The notes under the pieces are model-generated. The model was given only the letters and a program-made list of their open reading frames with translations. It made no database searches and was not told the origin of the DNA. This document shows, one piece after another, positions 43,728 to 55,427 of a stretch of DNA of 64,000 bases. The DNA is from Campylobacter concisus. Lineage in GTDB: Bacteria > Campylobacterota > Campylobacteria > Campylobacterales > Campylobacteraceae. The stretch lies in contig NZ_CP060707.1 of assembly GCF_003048675.2 (NCBI RefSeq), forward strand, positions 1,240,001 to 1,304,000, in the 5' to 3' direction. Both the position numbers and the translations under genes were made by a program. Position 1 is the first letter of the stretch. Each line of letters opens with the position of its first letter.

Positions 43728-46004
43728 ATGAAAGAAGGCAAAGTCATCTGTCCTTATTGCGGGACAGGCTGTCAAGTAACCTTGCACGTGGAAAACAACG
43801 TCGTTCGTGCCGCTACTGGCGTCGAAGACAATCCAGTCAATCAAGGAAATTTATGTTTAAAGGGCTTTTATGGCTGGGACTACGTTGCAAGTCCAGACAG
43901 ACTTACGAAGCCGCTTATTAGAAAGAAAAATGGAGTCTTTTCAAAGGACGGTGAATTTGAAGAGGCCAGCTGGGACGAGGCGCTTGATCTTGTCGTAGAA
44001 AAGATGAAAGAGGCAAAAGAGAAATACGGCCCTGACTCATTAGCAGGAAATTTCTCAGCACGCTGTACACTTGAAGACAACTACGTCGCTCAAAAGCTAA
44101 TGCGTGCAGTCATAGGCACAAACAACGTCGACCACTGCGCTAGAATTTGACACGCTCCGACAGTAGCAGGACTTGCTAAAACAATCGGAAACGGAGCTGC
44201 CACAAATAGCTTTACAGAGATTGGCACTTATAGTAACTGTATATTAATGATAGGCTCAAACCCAGAAAATGGTCACCCAATCGCAGCTATGCACATCCAA
44301 AGAGCGCTAAACCGCGGTGCAAAACTGATCGTTATCGACCCTATCAAGACTGAGTTTGCAAGTAGAGCAGACATCCACTTGCAATTAGAGCCTGAGCACA
44401 ATATCCCAGTTATCAACGCACTTCTTTACACTATCATTGAAGAAGGCCTTGTAAATGAGGAATTTGTAAGAGACCACACAATAGGCATCGAGTATGTCAA
44501 AGAAGCTGTAAAAGACTATGCTCCAGAGGTTGTAGCTAAATACACAAGGCTAAATCCAGAGGATATCAGAGCAGCTGCTAGAATGTATGCCACCACAAAA
44601 CCAGCCGTCATCACTCACGGCATGGGCGTAACTCACTTCAACCACGGCGTTGGCGGAGTTTGCGATGTATCAAATTTATTCTTGATCACTGGTAACATCT
44701 GCGAGCTTGGCACAGGCGACTTGCCGCTTAGAGGTCAAGAGAACGTTCAAGGCTGCTGTGACATGGGCGTTTTACCAAATATCTTCCCAAATCTTGGCTC
44801 AGTCACCGACCCAGAGCAAAGAGCTTGGTTTGAGAAAATGTGGCACCTAGAGCCTGGATTTTTAAACTCAAAGATAGGTATCCATAAAACTGAAGTACCT
44901 GATGCGATCCTTGATGGCAGAGTGCATTTCTTCTGGACTATCGGCGAAAACCCAGTCATCTCTGAGCCAAATACAAACCACTTCTTAAAAGGCATCGCAA
45001 ATGTCGATTTCTACGTGGTTCAAGATCTATTTTTAACTGAGACTTCACTAAAAGCTGACGTCGTTCTCCCTGGCGTTGCAAGTAGCGAAAAAGAGGGTCT
45101 TTACACAAACGCAGAGCGCCGTGTCCAACACAACGAAGCTGTCATCACACCTCCAGGTGATGCTAGACAAGACTGGTGGATCGTTTGCGAGATCGCACGT
45201 CGTTTGGGCGCAACAGAGGGCTTTAACTTTAACTCTCCAGAAGAGATTTGGGAAGAAGTTAGAAAATGCGACCCTAGACGCTACGGCGGTATGAGCTATT
45301 ATAGACTTAAAAAATATCACGGACTTCACTGGCCATGCCCAACTGAAGATGATATGGGTGGTCAAAGCCTCTATCTTGATAAGAAATTCTTTACACCTGA
45401 TGGCAAAGGTCGCTTTGTACCATGCCTATTTGTGGATAAAGCTGATGAGATCGAGAGCGCAAAACTTGAATTTGCTAAGAAGATGAATATGTCGCCAGAG
45501 TATCCTATCATGGCTGGTTCAGTCGATGAGAAGACTGACGCTGAGTATCCGATACAGCTTTTAACTACAAGAAAAGTTTATCAATACACAGTTGGCACCA
45601 TGACAAGACGCTCACGTGCCATCGAAGAGGGCGGAGATAGCATCGGACCTATCGCTGAGATGAGCCCAGCACTTGCAGAAAGATACGGACTAAAACAAGG
45701 CGACTTTATCAAAGCTTGGAGTAGATACGGTTACATCGTCGTAAAAGCTGAAGTAACTGACATCGTGCCTGATGGCATCATCCAGATGACTTTCCACTAC
45801 TGGGAGAGCTCTTGCAACGAGCTAACAAGCAGCGGTTGGGACTACATCAGTAAGACTCCGACATTTAAAGCAGCTATCCAGATCAAAAAGATCGATGAAG
45901 AGGAATTTTTACGAGTTCGAGAGCTAAAACGCGAGAAATTCCAAACTTCTAAGATCATCTACGATGACTTCCACCACCACGGAAACGCAGCGATAAATGA
46001 GTAA
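43728..46004 (+). CDS. fdhF: Selenocysteine formate dehydrogenase (FdhF type)
   Basis: A molybdenum/tungsten-bis-MGD enzyme that oxidises formate to CO2. It runs 758 residues when the in-frame TGA at 44148-44150 is read as selenocysteine (Sec141, context HCARI-U-HAPTVAG), the normal active-site position. An N-terminal [4Fe-4S] motif uses Cys8, Cys11, Cys15 and Cys43 (CPYCGTGC...NLCLKG). There is no Tat signal and the length suits the cytoplasmic FdhF of formate hydrogenlyase, unlike the exported FdhA of C. jejuni. The start is ATG 43728 with AAGGAGA upstream. No hydrogenase or beta-subunit gene is adjacent; a 12 bp terminator follows at once. Confidence 0.93.
44148..44178 (+). promoter_or_regulatory. 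UGA selenocysteine codon with SECIS-like hairpin
   Basis: After TGA at 44148-44150 and a 13-base gap, TAGCA (44164-44168) pairs with TGCTA (44174-44178) around the loop GGACT. Position, stem and a loop beginning GG resemble the E. coli fdhF SECIS bound by SelB. It predicts selA, selB, selC and selD elsewhere in the genome. Confidence 0.85.
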
Positions 46005-46031
46005 ATTTAGCGGGTAACTCCCGCTAAATTT
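46003..46031 (+). terminator. fdhF terminator
   Basis: AAATTTAGCGGG (46003-46014) and CCCGCTAAATTT (46020-46031) give a perfect 12 bp stem with a 5-base loop overlapping the stop codon. The remaining AT-rich 46035-46271 stretch shows nothing else. Confidence 0.85.
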
Positions 46032-46271
46032 CTTTACTACTAAATTTAAATTTCTAGTTTTACAAATCCTAAGATATCACTTGTTTTTATATTTTTTTAA
46101 TTAATTTTATAAGTTTCAAGCGATTATTAAGCAGATCAAAACTGATTTTTAGTCTTTAATTTTAAATTTTTATTATTTAAGCCATATCTATATTAGAAGT
46201 TTTTGGGGCATTAGTTTTATAAAGCATGCCCTAAATATTTGAGAATAAAATAGCTTTTTCAAAAGAGAATT

Positions 46272-46976
46272 TTACTTAAACGCCAAAAAGCTCATAAAAT
46301 TTCCCCATTTAAATGTGCTCTCGACACGCTTAAAGCCAGCATTTAGGGCTAAGTTTCTATTTTCTTCTTCAGTGTATGGCACAAGCACATTTTCAAGCGC
46401 CTCTCTTTTTTGGGCGATCTCGTAGCGTGAGTAGCCTTGCGCCTGCTTGTAGTCCTCGTAAATTTCTATGACGCTTTTAGTAAGCTTTTTATCTTCAAAG
46501 ATGATCTTTTCGCTAAACAAAAAAACGCCATTTTCATTTAGTCCGTTATAAATTTTTTGCACCAGATCAGCCCTTTTTGGTGGTCTTATAAACTGCAAAG
46601 TATAGTTTGCTAAAACCGCGTCAAAGCCCTCTAGCTCGCACTCTAAGATATCATCCAAGACAAACTCTATATCAGCCCCATAAGCTTTTGCCTTGTTTTT
46701 TGCATTTGCAAGCATCGCCTCAGAGTTATCCACGCCACTTAGCACGAGGTCGTTTCTAAGGTTGTTTAGCAAAAGTAGGCTATTTGCCGTAGAGCAGCCA
46801 AGATCGCACACTTTTGCTGATTTTGGCAAAATTTTAGCCAGTAACTTTGCGTTTAAATTTGAGCTAACGTCGTAAAATGGCACCGAGCGCGAGATCATAT
46901 CATCAAAAACGCTCGCCACAAAGTCATCAAATTCAAACTGCTTGCTTATAGGCTCTTTAAAAATTTCATCTCTCAT
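46272..46976 (-). CDS. cmoA: Carboxy-SAM synthase CmoA
   Basis: A 234-residue enzyme that turns SAM and prephenate into carboxy-SAM, the donor used by CmoB (18.8 kb) for wobble cmo5U34. The N-terminal motif FDDFVASVFDDMISRSVPFY is characteristic of CmoA, as is ANYTLQFIRPPKRADLVQKIYNGLNENG; the SAM site is VCDLGCSTANSLLLL. The ATG overlaps the ribF stop by four bases. Last gene of the nudH-to-cmoA run. Confidence 0.93.
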   Translation of the reverse strand: MRDEIFKEPISKQFEFDDFVASVFDDMISRSVPFYDVSSNLNAKLLAKILPKSAKVCDLGCSTANSLLLLNNLRNDLVLSGVDNSEAMLANAKNKAKAYGADIEFVLDDILECELEGFDAVLANYTLQFIRPPKRADLVQKIYNGLNENGVFLFSEKIIFEDKKLTKSVIEIYEDYKQAQGYSRYEIAQKREALENVLVPYTEEENRNLALNAGFKRVESTFKWGNFMSFLAFK

Positions 46977-47831
46977 ATACCAGCTCCATATCCGTCAAAG
47001 TATCTCATCGTCTCTCCAAAAAAGAGATCGCACACGCCCACACACTGCCTAGCCTCGTTTATATCGCGTTTTATCTGCTCTTTTAGCTCGCTAAGATTAT
47101 TAAATTTCTTATTATCGCGCAAACGTTTTATGAAGCAAACAGCAACATGCTTCGTCACTTTTGGCGCGACCTCGTCTAGAATGTGCGTCTCGACGCTAAA
47201 ATTTCCATCCGTGCTAAGCCTGTTGCCTATAAAAGTGACCGAGCCATAGGTGTATGAGCCCATCCTCGTTCTTGTCGCATAGACGCCCTCGCGCGGCAAA
47301 AGATAGCTTTTTATATCTAAATTTAGCGTAGCAACCAGCTCTTTTGCGCCGATGCCCTGCCCTTTTATCACGTTGCCCTCGATCGAGTACTCCCTGCCTA
47401 TTAGCCTGTTTGCCTCATCGATGTTGCCTTGGCGTATCAGCTCTCTGATGGAGGAGCTATGCACGCCCATGCCGTCATAGCAAACCTCATCAACGACGAC
47501 CACTTCTCCATCAAAAATCCTCTTCAGATCGTGCTTGTCCCACGCTCTGTTTCTGCCAAATCTAAAATCAAATCCAACAACGATCTTTTTTAAATTTTTA
47601 AAATCCCTCTTTAAAAGTGCGATAAATTCCTCGCCGCTAAGCCCTTTTATACTCTCAAAATCATACAAGAAGCAAGGATAGTTTGAGTACTCGGCTCGCT
47701 TTAGCTTTGGCGTGATGTTTGCCTTGTTTTTGTCGATGACGACAAGTCCGCCAAACTCGCCAAGCTGTTTTAGAAGCTGCTTGTGCCCCCTATGCACGCC
47801 GTCAAAGTGCCCGATCGCAACGGCAGTGATG

Positions 47832-50508
<2,677 letters not shown>

Positions 50509-50519
50509 TTAAACATACT

Positions 50520-51380
50520 TTACAAATGATCCAAATTTAACTCTCTCGCGTCACATAAATGGACATTTTTATAGACCTTTGCTATCTCGTCTCTAGCCCT
50601 CATCAGCGCAAAGCCAAGTAAATTTTGCCCTCGCCACTTCGTAGGATTGTGCGTATTTTGATCTTCAGCACTCATGCCTATGCCCCAAATTTTATCAACA
50701 GGGCTTGCCTCAACCAAAATTTTATCCTTTGTCGAGAGCAAAAACTCTCGCAGTTTGGCATTTTGGCTAAATTTTAGATAGCTCGCATTTAGCACGACGC
50801 CAAATTTGACCTCGTCCCAGACCTTAGCGTCAAAGCCCCGCACCTGCCTGCCAATCGCCTTCATCTGCGCTGGATCTTTGGCGGATAAAATTTGCTCCAT
50901 AGCCTCGTCATCGCCAAAACACCGAGCCTTTTTAGCCATCATATATTGCTCGGCGCAAATGTATTTAGTTTCATCTTCACAAAAACTAGAGCTATACCAC
51001 TGACTAAGGCAGCTTGCACTTAAATTTGCGCTCTTTTGATGACCCCAAAATAAGAGAAATTTATCCGACTTGCCTGCGTTATAGCGCTTTTTAAGCCATT
51101 TTAGATCATATCTAGGCTCGCACTCCCAAAGGTATATAACAAATTCATCCTTGATAAAAAGCGCGCTCTCATCAGAGCCTAGCCTCTCATCCCAGTATCC
51201 ACGCCACGTCGCAGGCTCAGCAAAGAGCTGCTGATATTGACGTTTTTCATCTTGGCTTAGCGTTTTTAGCCAGCCATTAAATTTAAACTTATAATCCTCG
51301 CCAGCGCCCATCCTCCAGCCTATAGAAAATGGAGCAATCTGGGGAAATTTGATCCAAGGTGGCAGCAATAAATTTCTCAT
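50520..51380 (-). CDS. NADAR-domain protein with unassigned N-terminal half
   Basis: A 286-residue protein. Residues about 115-280 are a NADAR/YbiA domain: FLLFWGHQ, LSQWYSSSF, YICAEQYMMAKKARCFGD, GRQVRGFDAKVWDEVKFGVVLNASYLKFSQ, LVEASPVDKIWGIG and GQNLLGFALMRARDEI. NADAR enzymes hydrolyse N-glycosidic bonds, including ADP-ribose on guanine and riboflavin-pathway intermediates. The first 110 residues, rich in Trp and Tyr (WLKTLSQDEKRQYQQLF, TWRGYWDERLG), match no family I know. It sits between folP and ligA and seems to interrupt an otherwise conserved order. Confidence 0.8.
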   Translation of the reverse strand: MRNLLLPPWIKFPQIAPFSIGWRMGAGEDYKFKFNGWLKTLSQDEKRQYQQLFAEPATWRGYWDERLGSDESALFIKDEFVIYLWECEPRYDLKWLKKRYNAGKSDKFLLFWGHQKSANLSASCLSQWYSSSFCEDETKYICAEQYMMAKKARCFGDDEAMEQILSAKDPAQMKAIGRQVRGFDAKVWDEVKFGVVLNASYLKFSQNAKLREFLLSTKDKILVEASPVDKIWGIGMSAEDQNTHNPTKWRGQNLLGFALMRARDEIAKVYKNVHLCDARELNLDHL

Positions 51381-51404
51381 CTAGCCTCTTTTTAGCCAAA
51401 TGCC

Positions 51405-52544
51405 CTACCAAAGCGTGGCTTGGCTCATCGCCTCGTGCATATCAAAAAGCTGCTTGTGCTCGGCCACATCGTGTGTGCGAATGATCTGCGCGCCGTTTTC
51501 AAAAGCTTTTAGATGTAGATAAAGCGAGCCTGGCAAGCGCTCCTTGACCTCGCTTTTATAGTAGTGATTTATGACTGATTTGCGGCTAGCACCAACTAGC
51601 AGCGGGCAGCCAAATTTTAAAAAATGCTCCAAATGCTTAATAAGCAGTAAATTTTGCTCAGCCGTCTTGCCAAAACCGATACCCACATCAAGCACTATCT
51701 TTTTAGCGCCAAGCTCCCTTGCTAGGGCTATCTTTTGCTCAAAAAAGTCTGAAATTTCGCCGATTAGGTCGTTATACTTTGGCGCGATCTGCATGGTGGC
51801 AGGGTCTCCTTGCATGTGCATCATGCAAAACTGAGCGTCATATCTTGCAGCAAGCGTGGCTAAATTTGCATTTGCTGTGATGTCATTTATCATCTTAAAG
51901 CCGTGGTTTAGCGCAAATTCTAAGCAATAAGGATCAAAGCTATCAAGGCTAAATTTTGCCTTTTCATGTAAATTTAGCTTGTAAATTTCCTCCACGATAT
52001 CTTTTATGCGCCTAAACTCCTCCTCGCGTCCGCAATACTCGCTCCCTGGCCTTGAGCTAACACCGCCAAGATCGATGTAGTGGGCACCTGCCTCGATCAT
52101 GGCTTCGATTTTTGCTATGCCATTTTGTGTATTTATGCGGCTTTGCTCGTTAAAACTATCTGAATTTATATTTGCAACGCCCATTATAAGAGGCTTTGCT
52201 GGCTTTGTAAATTTAGTCTCTAAAAAACCTGCAAGCTTTTTAAGCCCAAAGTCTTGCAGCTTCTCTTTTTTAGCTAACTGCCTAAGCTGCGCGTTTGTCG
52301 CCATTAGCAAGGCTTTGTTTAGGCTCTCGCGACCCAAGATCGTATCATTATGCGTCACAAGCTCGGCGCCAACGCTTAGAGCGTCTTGCTTTAGGATATT
52401 TGCCGCTGGGGTCTTTATCTCGTCAATGAAGATAAAATTTATCTCGCTCTTTTCTTGCATGAGCTTCGCACCAGCCGGACTTGGCGAGATGGCCTTGCAA
52501 ATTTGATCAAAGTCGCTTTTATTATTTATCTTATAAAATTTCAA
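51405..52544 (-). CDS. folP: Dihydropteroate synthase
   Basis: A 379-residue folate enzyme joining hydroxymethyl-dihydropterin pyrophosphate and p-aminobenzoate; the target of sulfonamides. The core barrel begins at LIMGVANINSDSFNEQSR (about 118) and has IEAMIEAGAHYIDLGGVSSRPGSEY, INDITANA, MMHMQGDPATMQ and VLDVGIGFGKTAEQN. An N-terminal extension of about 110 residues is typical of the long epsilonproteobacterial form. The start is TTG at 52544 overlapping the holB stop (TTGA), with AAAGGA upstream. Confidence 0.93.
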   Translation of the reverse strand: MKFYKINNKSDFDQICKAISPSPAGAKLMQEKSEINFIFIDEIKTPAANILKQDALSVGAELVTHNDTILGRESLNKALLMATNAQLRQLAKKEKLQDFGLKKLAGFLETKFTKPAKPLIMGVANINSDSFNEQSRINTQNGIAKIEAMIEAGAHYIDLGGVSSRPGSEYCGREEEFRRIKDIVEEIYKLNLHEKAKFSLDSFDPYCLEFALNHGFKMINDITANANLATLAARYDAQFCMMHMQGDPATMQIAPKYNDLIGEISDFFEQKIALARELGAKKIVLDVGIGFGKTAEQNLLLIKHLEHFLKFGCPLLVGASRKSVINHYYKSEVKERLPGSLYLHLKAFENGAQIIRTHDVAEHKQLFDMHEAMSQATLW

Positions 52545-53161
52545 CGTCGTCCTTTCTCAAAGATAGTAAGCAAAAGTGGCGTCAAAACGGCATGAGACTT
52601 GGCGTTTAGATCGGCAAGCTTGATGAGCGAGAAAAAATACTCCATCTCATCGCCACTAAATTTATACCCGCTATCAACCGCCTTTGTCACGATAGCGCCC
52701 ACAAGCTCTTTTAGCTCGTTTTTGCCAAATTTTTGCGCCTGCTCCTCTGCTATCTTTTCATCGATAAAGCTTGTTAGCTCTTTTAGGCTAAGGGCTTTTA
52801 AATTTAGATCTACGCTCATTTTTGGCTTTTTGGTGAGCTTATTTTCTATGAGCATCCTCGATCTTATCGTTGGTAGAAGCAAATTTTTACTCTGCGTTAC
52901 TATTATAAATTTGATATTTCTTGGGGGCTCTTCGATGATCTTTAAAAGTGCGTTTTGAGCCTCGGTGCGAAAAGACTTCGCCTCTATGACTAAAATTTTC
53001 TCATCTTTTTCGGCGATGTAAGCTTCGGCGATGACCTCTTTTGCATTTTCTAGCAAAAAATCATCGCTTATAAAAAATCTTAGATTATTTACGCCAAACT
53101 CGGCTTCAAGCTTGGCTTTTAAATTTTCAAAATCGCTTGTTATGACGATTTTATTAAGCAT
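52541..53161 (-). CDS. holB: DNA polymerase III delta' subunit (short form)
   Basis: A 206-residue clamp-loader subunit. KILVIEAKSFRTEAQNALLKIIEEPPRNIKFIIVTQSKNLLLPTIRSRM (about 55-103) is the delta' Walker B / sensor 1 region. The protein is much shorter than the 334 residues of E. coli: it lacks the P-loop segment and a zinc module, the usual reduced form in epsilonproteobacteria. It begins directly after hobA and overlaps folP by four bases. Confidence 0.85.
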   Translation of the reverse strand: MLNKIVITSDFENLKAKLEAEFGVNNLRFFISDDFLLENAKEVIAEAYIAEKDEKILVIEAKSFRTEAQNALLKIIEEPPRNIKFIIVTQSKNLLLPTIRSRMLIENKLTKKPKMSVDLNLKALSLKELTSFIDEKIAEEQAQKFGKNELKELVGAIVTKAVDSGYKFSGDEMEYFFSLIKLADLNAKSHAVLTPLLLTIFEKGRR

Positions 53162-53701
53162 TTAGAGTATCACCTTTGCAAAGAGCACAGCGTCTATGCT
53201 CTTGTCAAAAAGTTTATATAAATTTAGAAGTTTGATGTCTAAGTTTTCATCACTAGAGCTTAGCGTGAAGCTGTTTTGCGCCTGCTCGTCAAAGAGCCAC
53301 ATATAGCTGTTTTCATCAGTCTTAGCTAAATTTGCACGCTTGTCTATGCTTTTGCCTATGTAAAAAAAGATGTAGCCATTTGGAAAGGCAAGGCTTAGCA
53401 TATCTTTTAAAAGCTGCTTTTGCTCGTTTGTCTCGACGCTGTCAAAGGCTGGATAGAGCGATCTTAGGCTAAAAAATGGCAAAAATGGACGCTCGCTTTT
53501 TGTGCGGTTGATATTTCTTAAAAGATAGTTTTCAAACCACTCTCGCTCATCGTCGCAGATGACTATAAAAGCCTTGCTATCAAGCAAAAATTTAAGCCTA
53601 GATGCAAGCAAAGGCGTCCATTCGACGCGCTTCTCCTCCATCCAGCTCATATATCTTTCGCTTCTTATAGTCTCAAGCGTCCATTGGATAAAATCTTGCA
53701 T
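53162..53701 (-). CDS. hobA: DnaA-binding initiation factor HobA
   Basis: A 179-residue protein recognised from MQDFIQWTLETIRSERYMSWMEEKRVEWTPLLASRLKFLLD and FENYLLRNINRTKSERPFLPFFSLRSLYP. HobA is the epsilonproteobacterial counterpart of DiaA: a tetramer with an SIS-like fold that binds DnaA domain I and stimulates initiation at oriC. Its ATG overlaps the lysC stop by one base, and holB follows directly, so two replication proteins are co-expressed. Confidence 0.88.
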   Translation of the reverse strand: MQDFIQWTLETIRSERYMSWMEEKRVEWTPLLASRLKFLLDSKAFIVICDDEREWFENYLLRNINRTKSERPFLPFFSLRSLYPAFDSVETNEQKQLLKDMLSLAFPNGYIFFYIGKSIDKRANLAKTDENSYMWLFDEQAQNSFTLSSSDENLDIKLLNLYKLFDKSIDAVLFAKVIL

Positions 53702-54900
53702 TATTTATCTAACTTATACGCATCGTGAAGTACGCGAACTGCGAGCTCGCCATATTTTTGATCGACGATCATTGAAATTTTTATCTCGCTTGTTGAGATC
53801 ATCTGGATATTTATCCCCTCTTTTGCAAGCGTCTCAAATGCTAGACATGCTACGCCGCTGTGGCTCTTCATGCCTACGCCGATAACCGAGACTTTCACGA
53901 TCGCATCGTCATACTCGACATGTTTTGCAGCTGAGAGCTTTTGCATAGTCTCTTTTGCTAGATCAAGCTCGTTTTGTGGCACTGTAAAGCCTAAATTTGT
54001 CGTTCCGTCGTGTCCTACGTTTTGGATGATCATATCTACATTTATATTTTGATGAGCTAGAGCTGTGAAAATTTCAGCTGCGATGCCAGGCTTATCGACT
54101 ACGCCTCTTAAAGTTACTCTTGCTTGATTTTTATCTAGTGCTATACCGCTTACTAAAACCGCTTCCATATTATCTTCCTTTGCTATTAATGTACCTTCGT
54201 TATGGTTAAAACTGCTTCTTGTGATTAGTTTGACATTTAGTTTTTTTGCTAGCTCGACTGAGCGATTTTGTAGCACTTTTGCCCCAGCAGAGGCGAGCTC
54301 AAGCATCTCGTCATAGCTTATCTTTTCTAGCTTTTTTGCCTTTTTCTCTATCCTTGGATCAGTCGTATAAACGCCATCAACGTCGGTAAAAATTTCGCAC
54401 AGATCAGCTTCAAGCGCACCAGCTAGCGCAACCGCACTAAGGTCACTTCCACCTCTGCCAAGAGTGGTGATATCGCCTTTGTCGTCTATGCCTTGAAAGC
54501 CTGCTACGACGACGATCCTGCCAGCTTTTAGCTCAGCTTTTAGCCTAGTGGTGTCTATCGTTTCTATCCTAGCTTTTGTATGCACATCATCAGTCATTAT
54601 CCCAGCCATTGCGCCAGTTAGTCCTACGCATGCATAGCCTTTTGCATTAAGCGCAATCGTCAAAAGCGCGGTGGTTACTTGCTCCCCAGAGCTTAAAAGC
54701 ATATCAGTAGCAACGCCGTCTGGGTGCTTTGAGAAATACTCACTATATTCAACTAATTGATTTGTAACTCCACTCATCGCAGAAACTACCACAACCACGT
54801 CAGCGCCGCTGTTTTTAGTCTCTATGACCCTATTTGCCACAGCTTCGATGCGCTCAAGCGTGCCTACGCTAGTTCCGCCAAATTTTTGAACGATTAACAT
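53701..54900 (-). CDS. lysC: Aspartokinase
   Basis: A 399-residue kinase phosphorylating aspartate, first step to lysine, threonine, methionine and diaminopimelate. Start ATG 54900 (MLIVQKFGGTSVGT), overlapping the nudH stop by one base. The kinase domain covers 1-250 (KFGGTSVG, TTLGRGGSDLSAVALA, FTDVDGVYTTDPR); two ACT domains follow (about 265-400; VTLRGVVDKPGIAAEIF, GINIQMISTSEIKISMIV), implying feedback control by lysine and/or threonine. Confidence 0.97.
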   Translation of the reverse strand: MLIVQKFGGTSVGTLERIEAVANRVIETKNSGADVVVVVSAMSGVTNQLVEYSEYFSKHPDGVATDMLLSSGEQVTTALLTIALNAKGYACVGLTGAMAGIMTDDVHTKARIETIDTTRLKAELKAGRIVVVAGFQGIDDKGDITTLGRGGSDLSAVALAGALEADLCEIFTDVDGVYTTDPRIEKKAKKLEKISYDEMLELASAGAKVLQNRSVELAKKLNVKLITRSSFNHNEGTLIAKEDNMEAVLVSGIALDKNQARVTLRGVVDKPGIAAEIFTALAHQNINVDMIIQNVGHDGTTNLGFTVPQNELDLAKETMQKLSAAKHVEYDDAIVKVSVIGVGMKSHSGVACLAFETLAKEGINIQMISTSEIKISMIVDQKYGELAVRVLHDAYKLDK

Positions 54901-55364
54901 CAAAAATATCCTTTCTCTTTAAAATAACTCAAAACTTTGTCATAAATAGGCTTTTTGAAGTGATTTATCCCCTCTAAAGCCTTGTTGATATCTACAAATT
55001 TATACTCGCTAAACTCTGGATGCTCGGTCTTTAAATTTATGCTAGCACCATTTTTTAGCCTAACCAAAAAGTACTTTTGCGTCTGCCCATCATATGGATA
55101 AAATCTCTTTGACGCATTTGCTGGAAAGTCGTAGCTAAGCCAATCAGGATACTCTTCTAAGAAGTCAAATTTATCAGTTCCGATCTCCTCTTTAAGCTCC
55201 CTTTTTAGTGCCTGCTTTGGGCTTTCGCCTTCGTCTATGCCACCTTGAGGAAACTGCCAAATATCGTCCATATCAACCCTTTTTGCGACTAAAATTTCGC
55301 ATTTAAAAGGGTAAGAGCTAGACAAAATGACAGCTGCTACATTTGGTCTATATTTTTTTTGCAT
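54900..55364 (-). CDS. nudH: RNA pyrophosphohydrolase (Nudix)
   Basis: A 154-residue Nudix hydrolase with the box GGIDEGESPKQALKRELKEEIG (about 41-62). The start KKYRPNVAAVILSSSYPFKCEILVAKRVDMDDIWQFPQGG is typical of NudH/RppH/InvA, which removes pyrophosphate from the 5' end of mRNA to start decay and also cleaves dinucleoside polyphosphates. It leads the nudH-lysC-hobA-holB-folP string. Confidence 0.93.
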   Translation of the reverse strand: MQKKYRPNVAAVILSSSYPFKCEILVAKRVDMDDIWQFPQGGIDEGESPKQALKRELKEEIGTDKFDFLEEYPDWLSYDFPANASKRFYPYDGQTQKYFLVRLKNGASINLKTEHPEFSEYKFVDINKALEGINHFKKPIYDKVLSYFKEKGYF

Positions 55365-55427
55365 GTCTTTTCCAAAAAATTTATTTGAGATGATAACGAA
55401 AAAGAGTTAAGAGATAGATAAATGAAG

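Noticed and set aside
44148..44150. In-frame TGA taken as a nonsense mutation splitting formate dehydrogenase
   Set aside because: It sits at the active-site selenocysteine position, the frame continues with conserved residues, and a SECIS-like hairpin follows.
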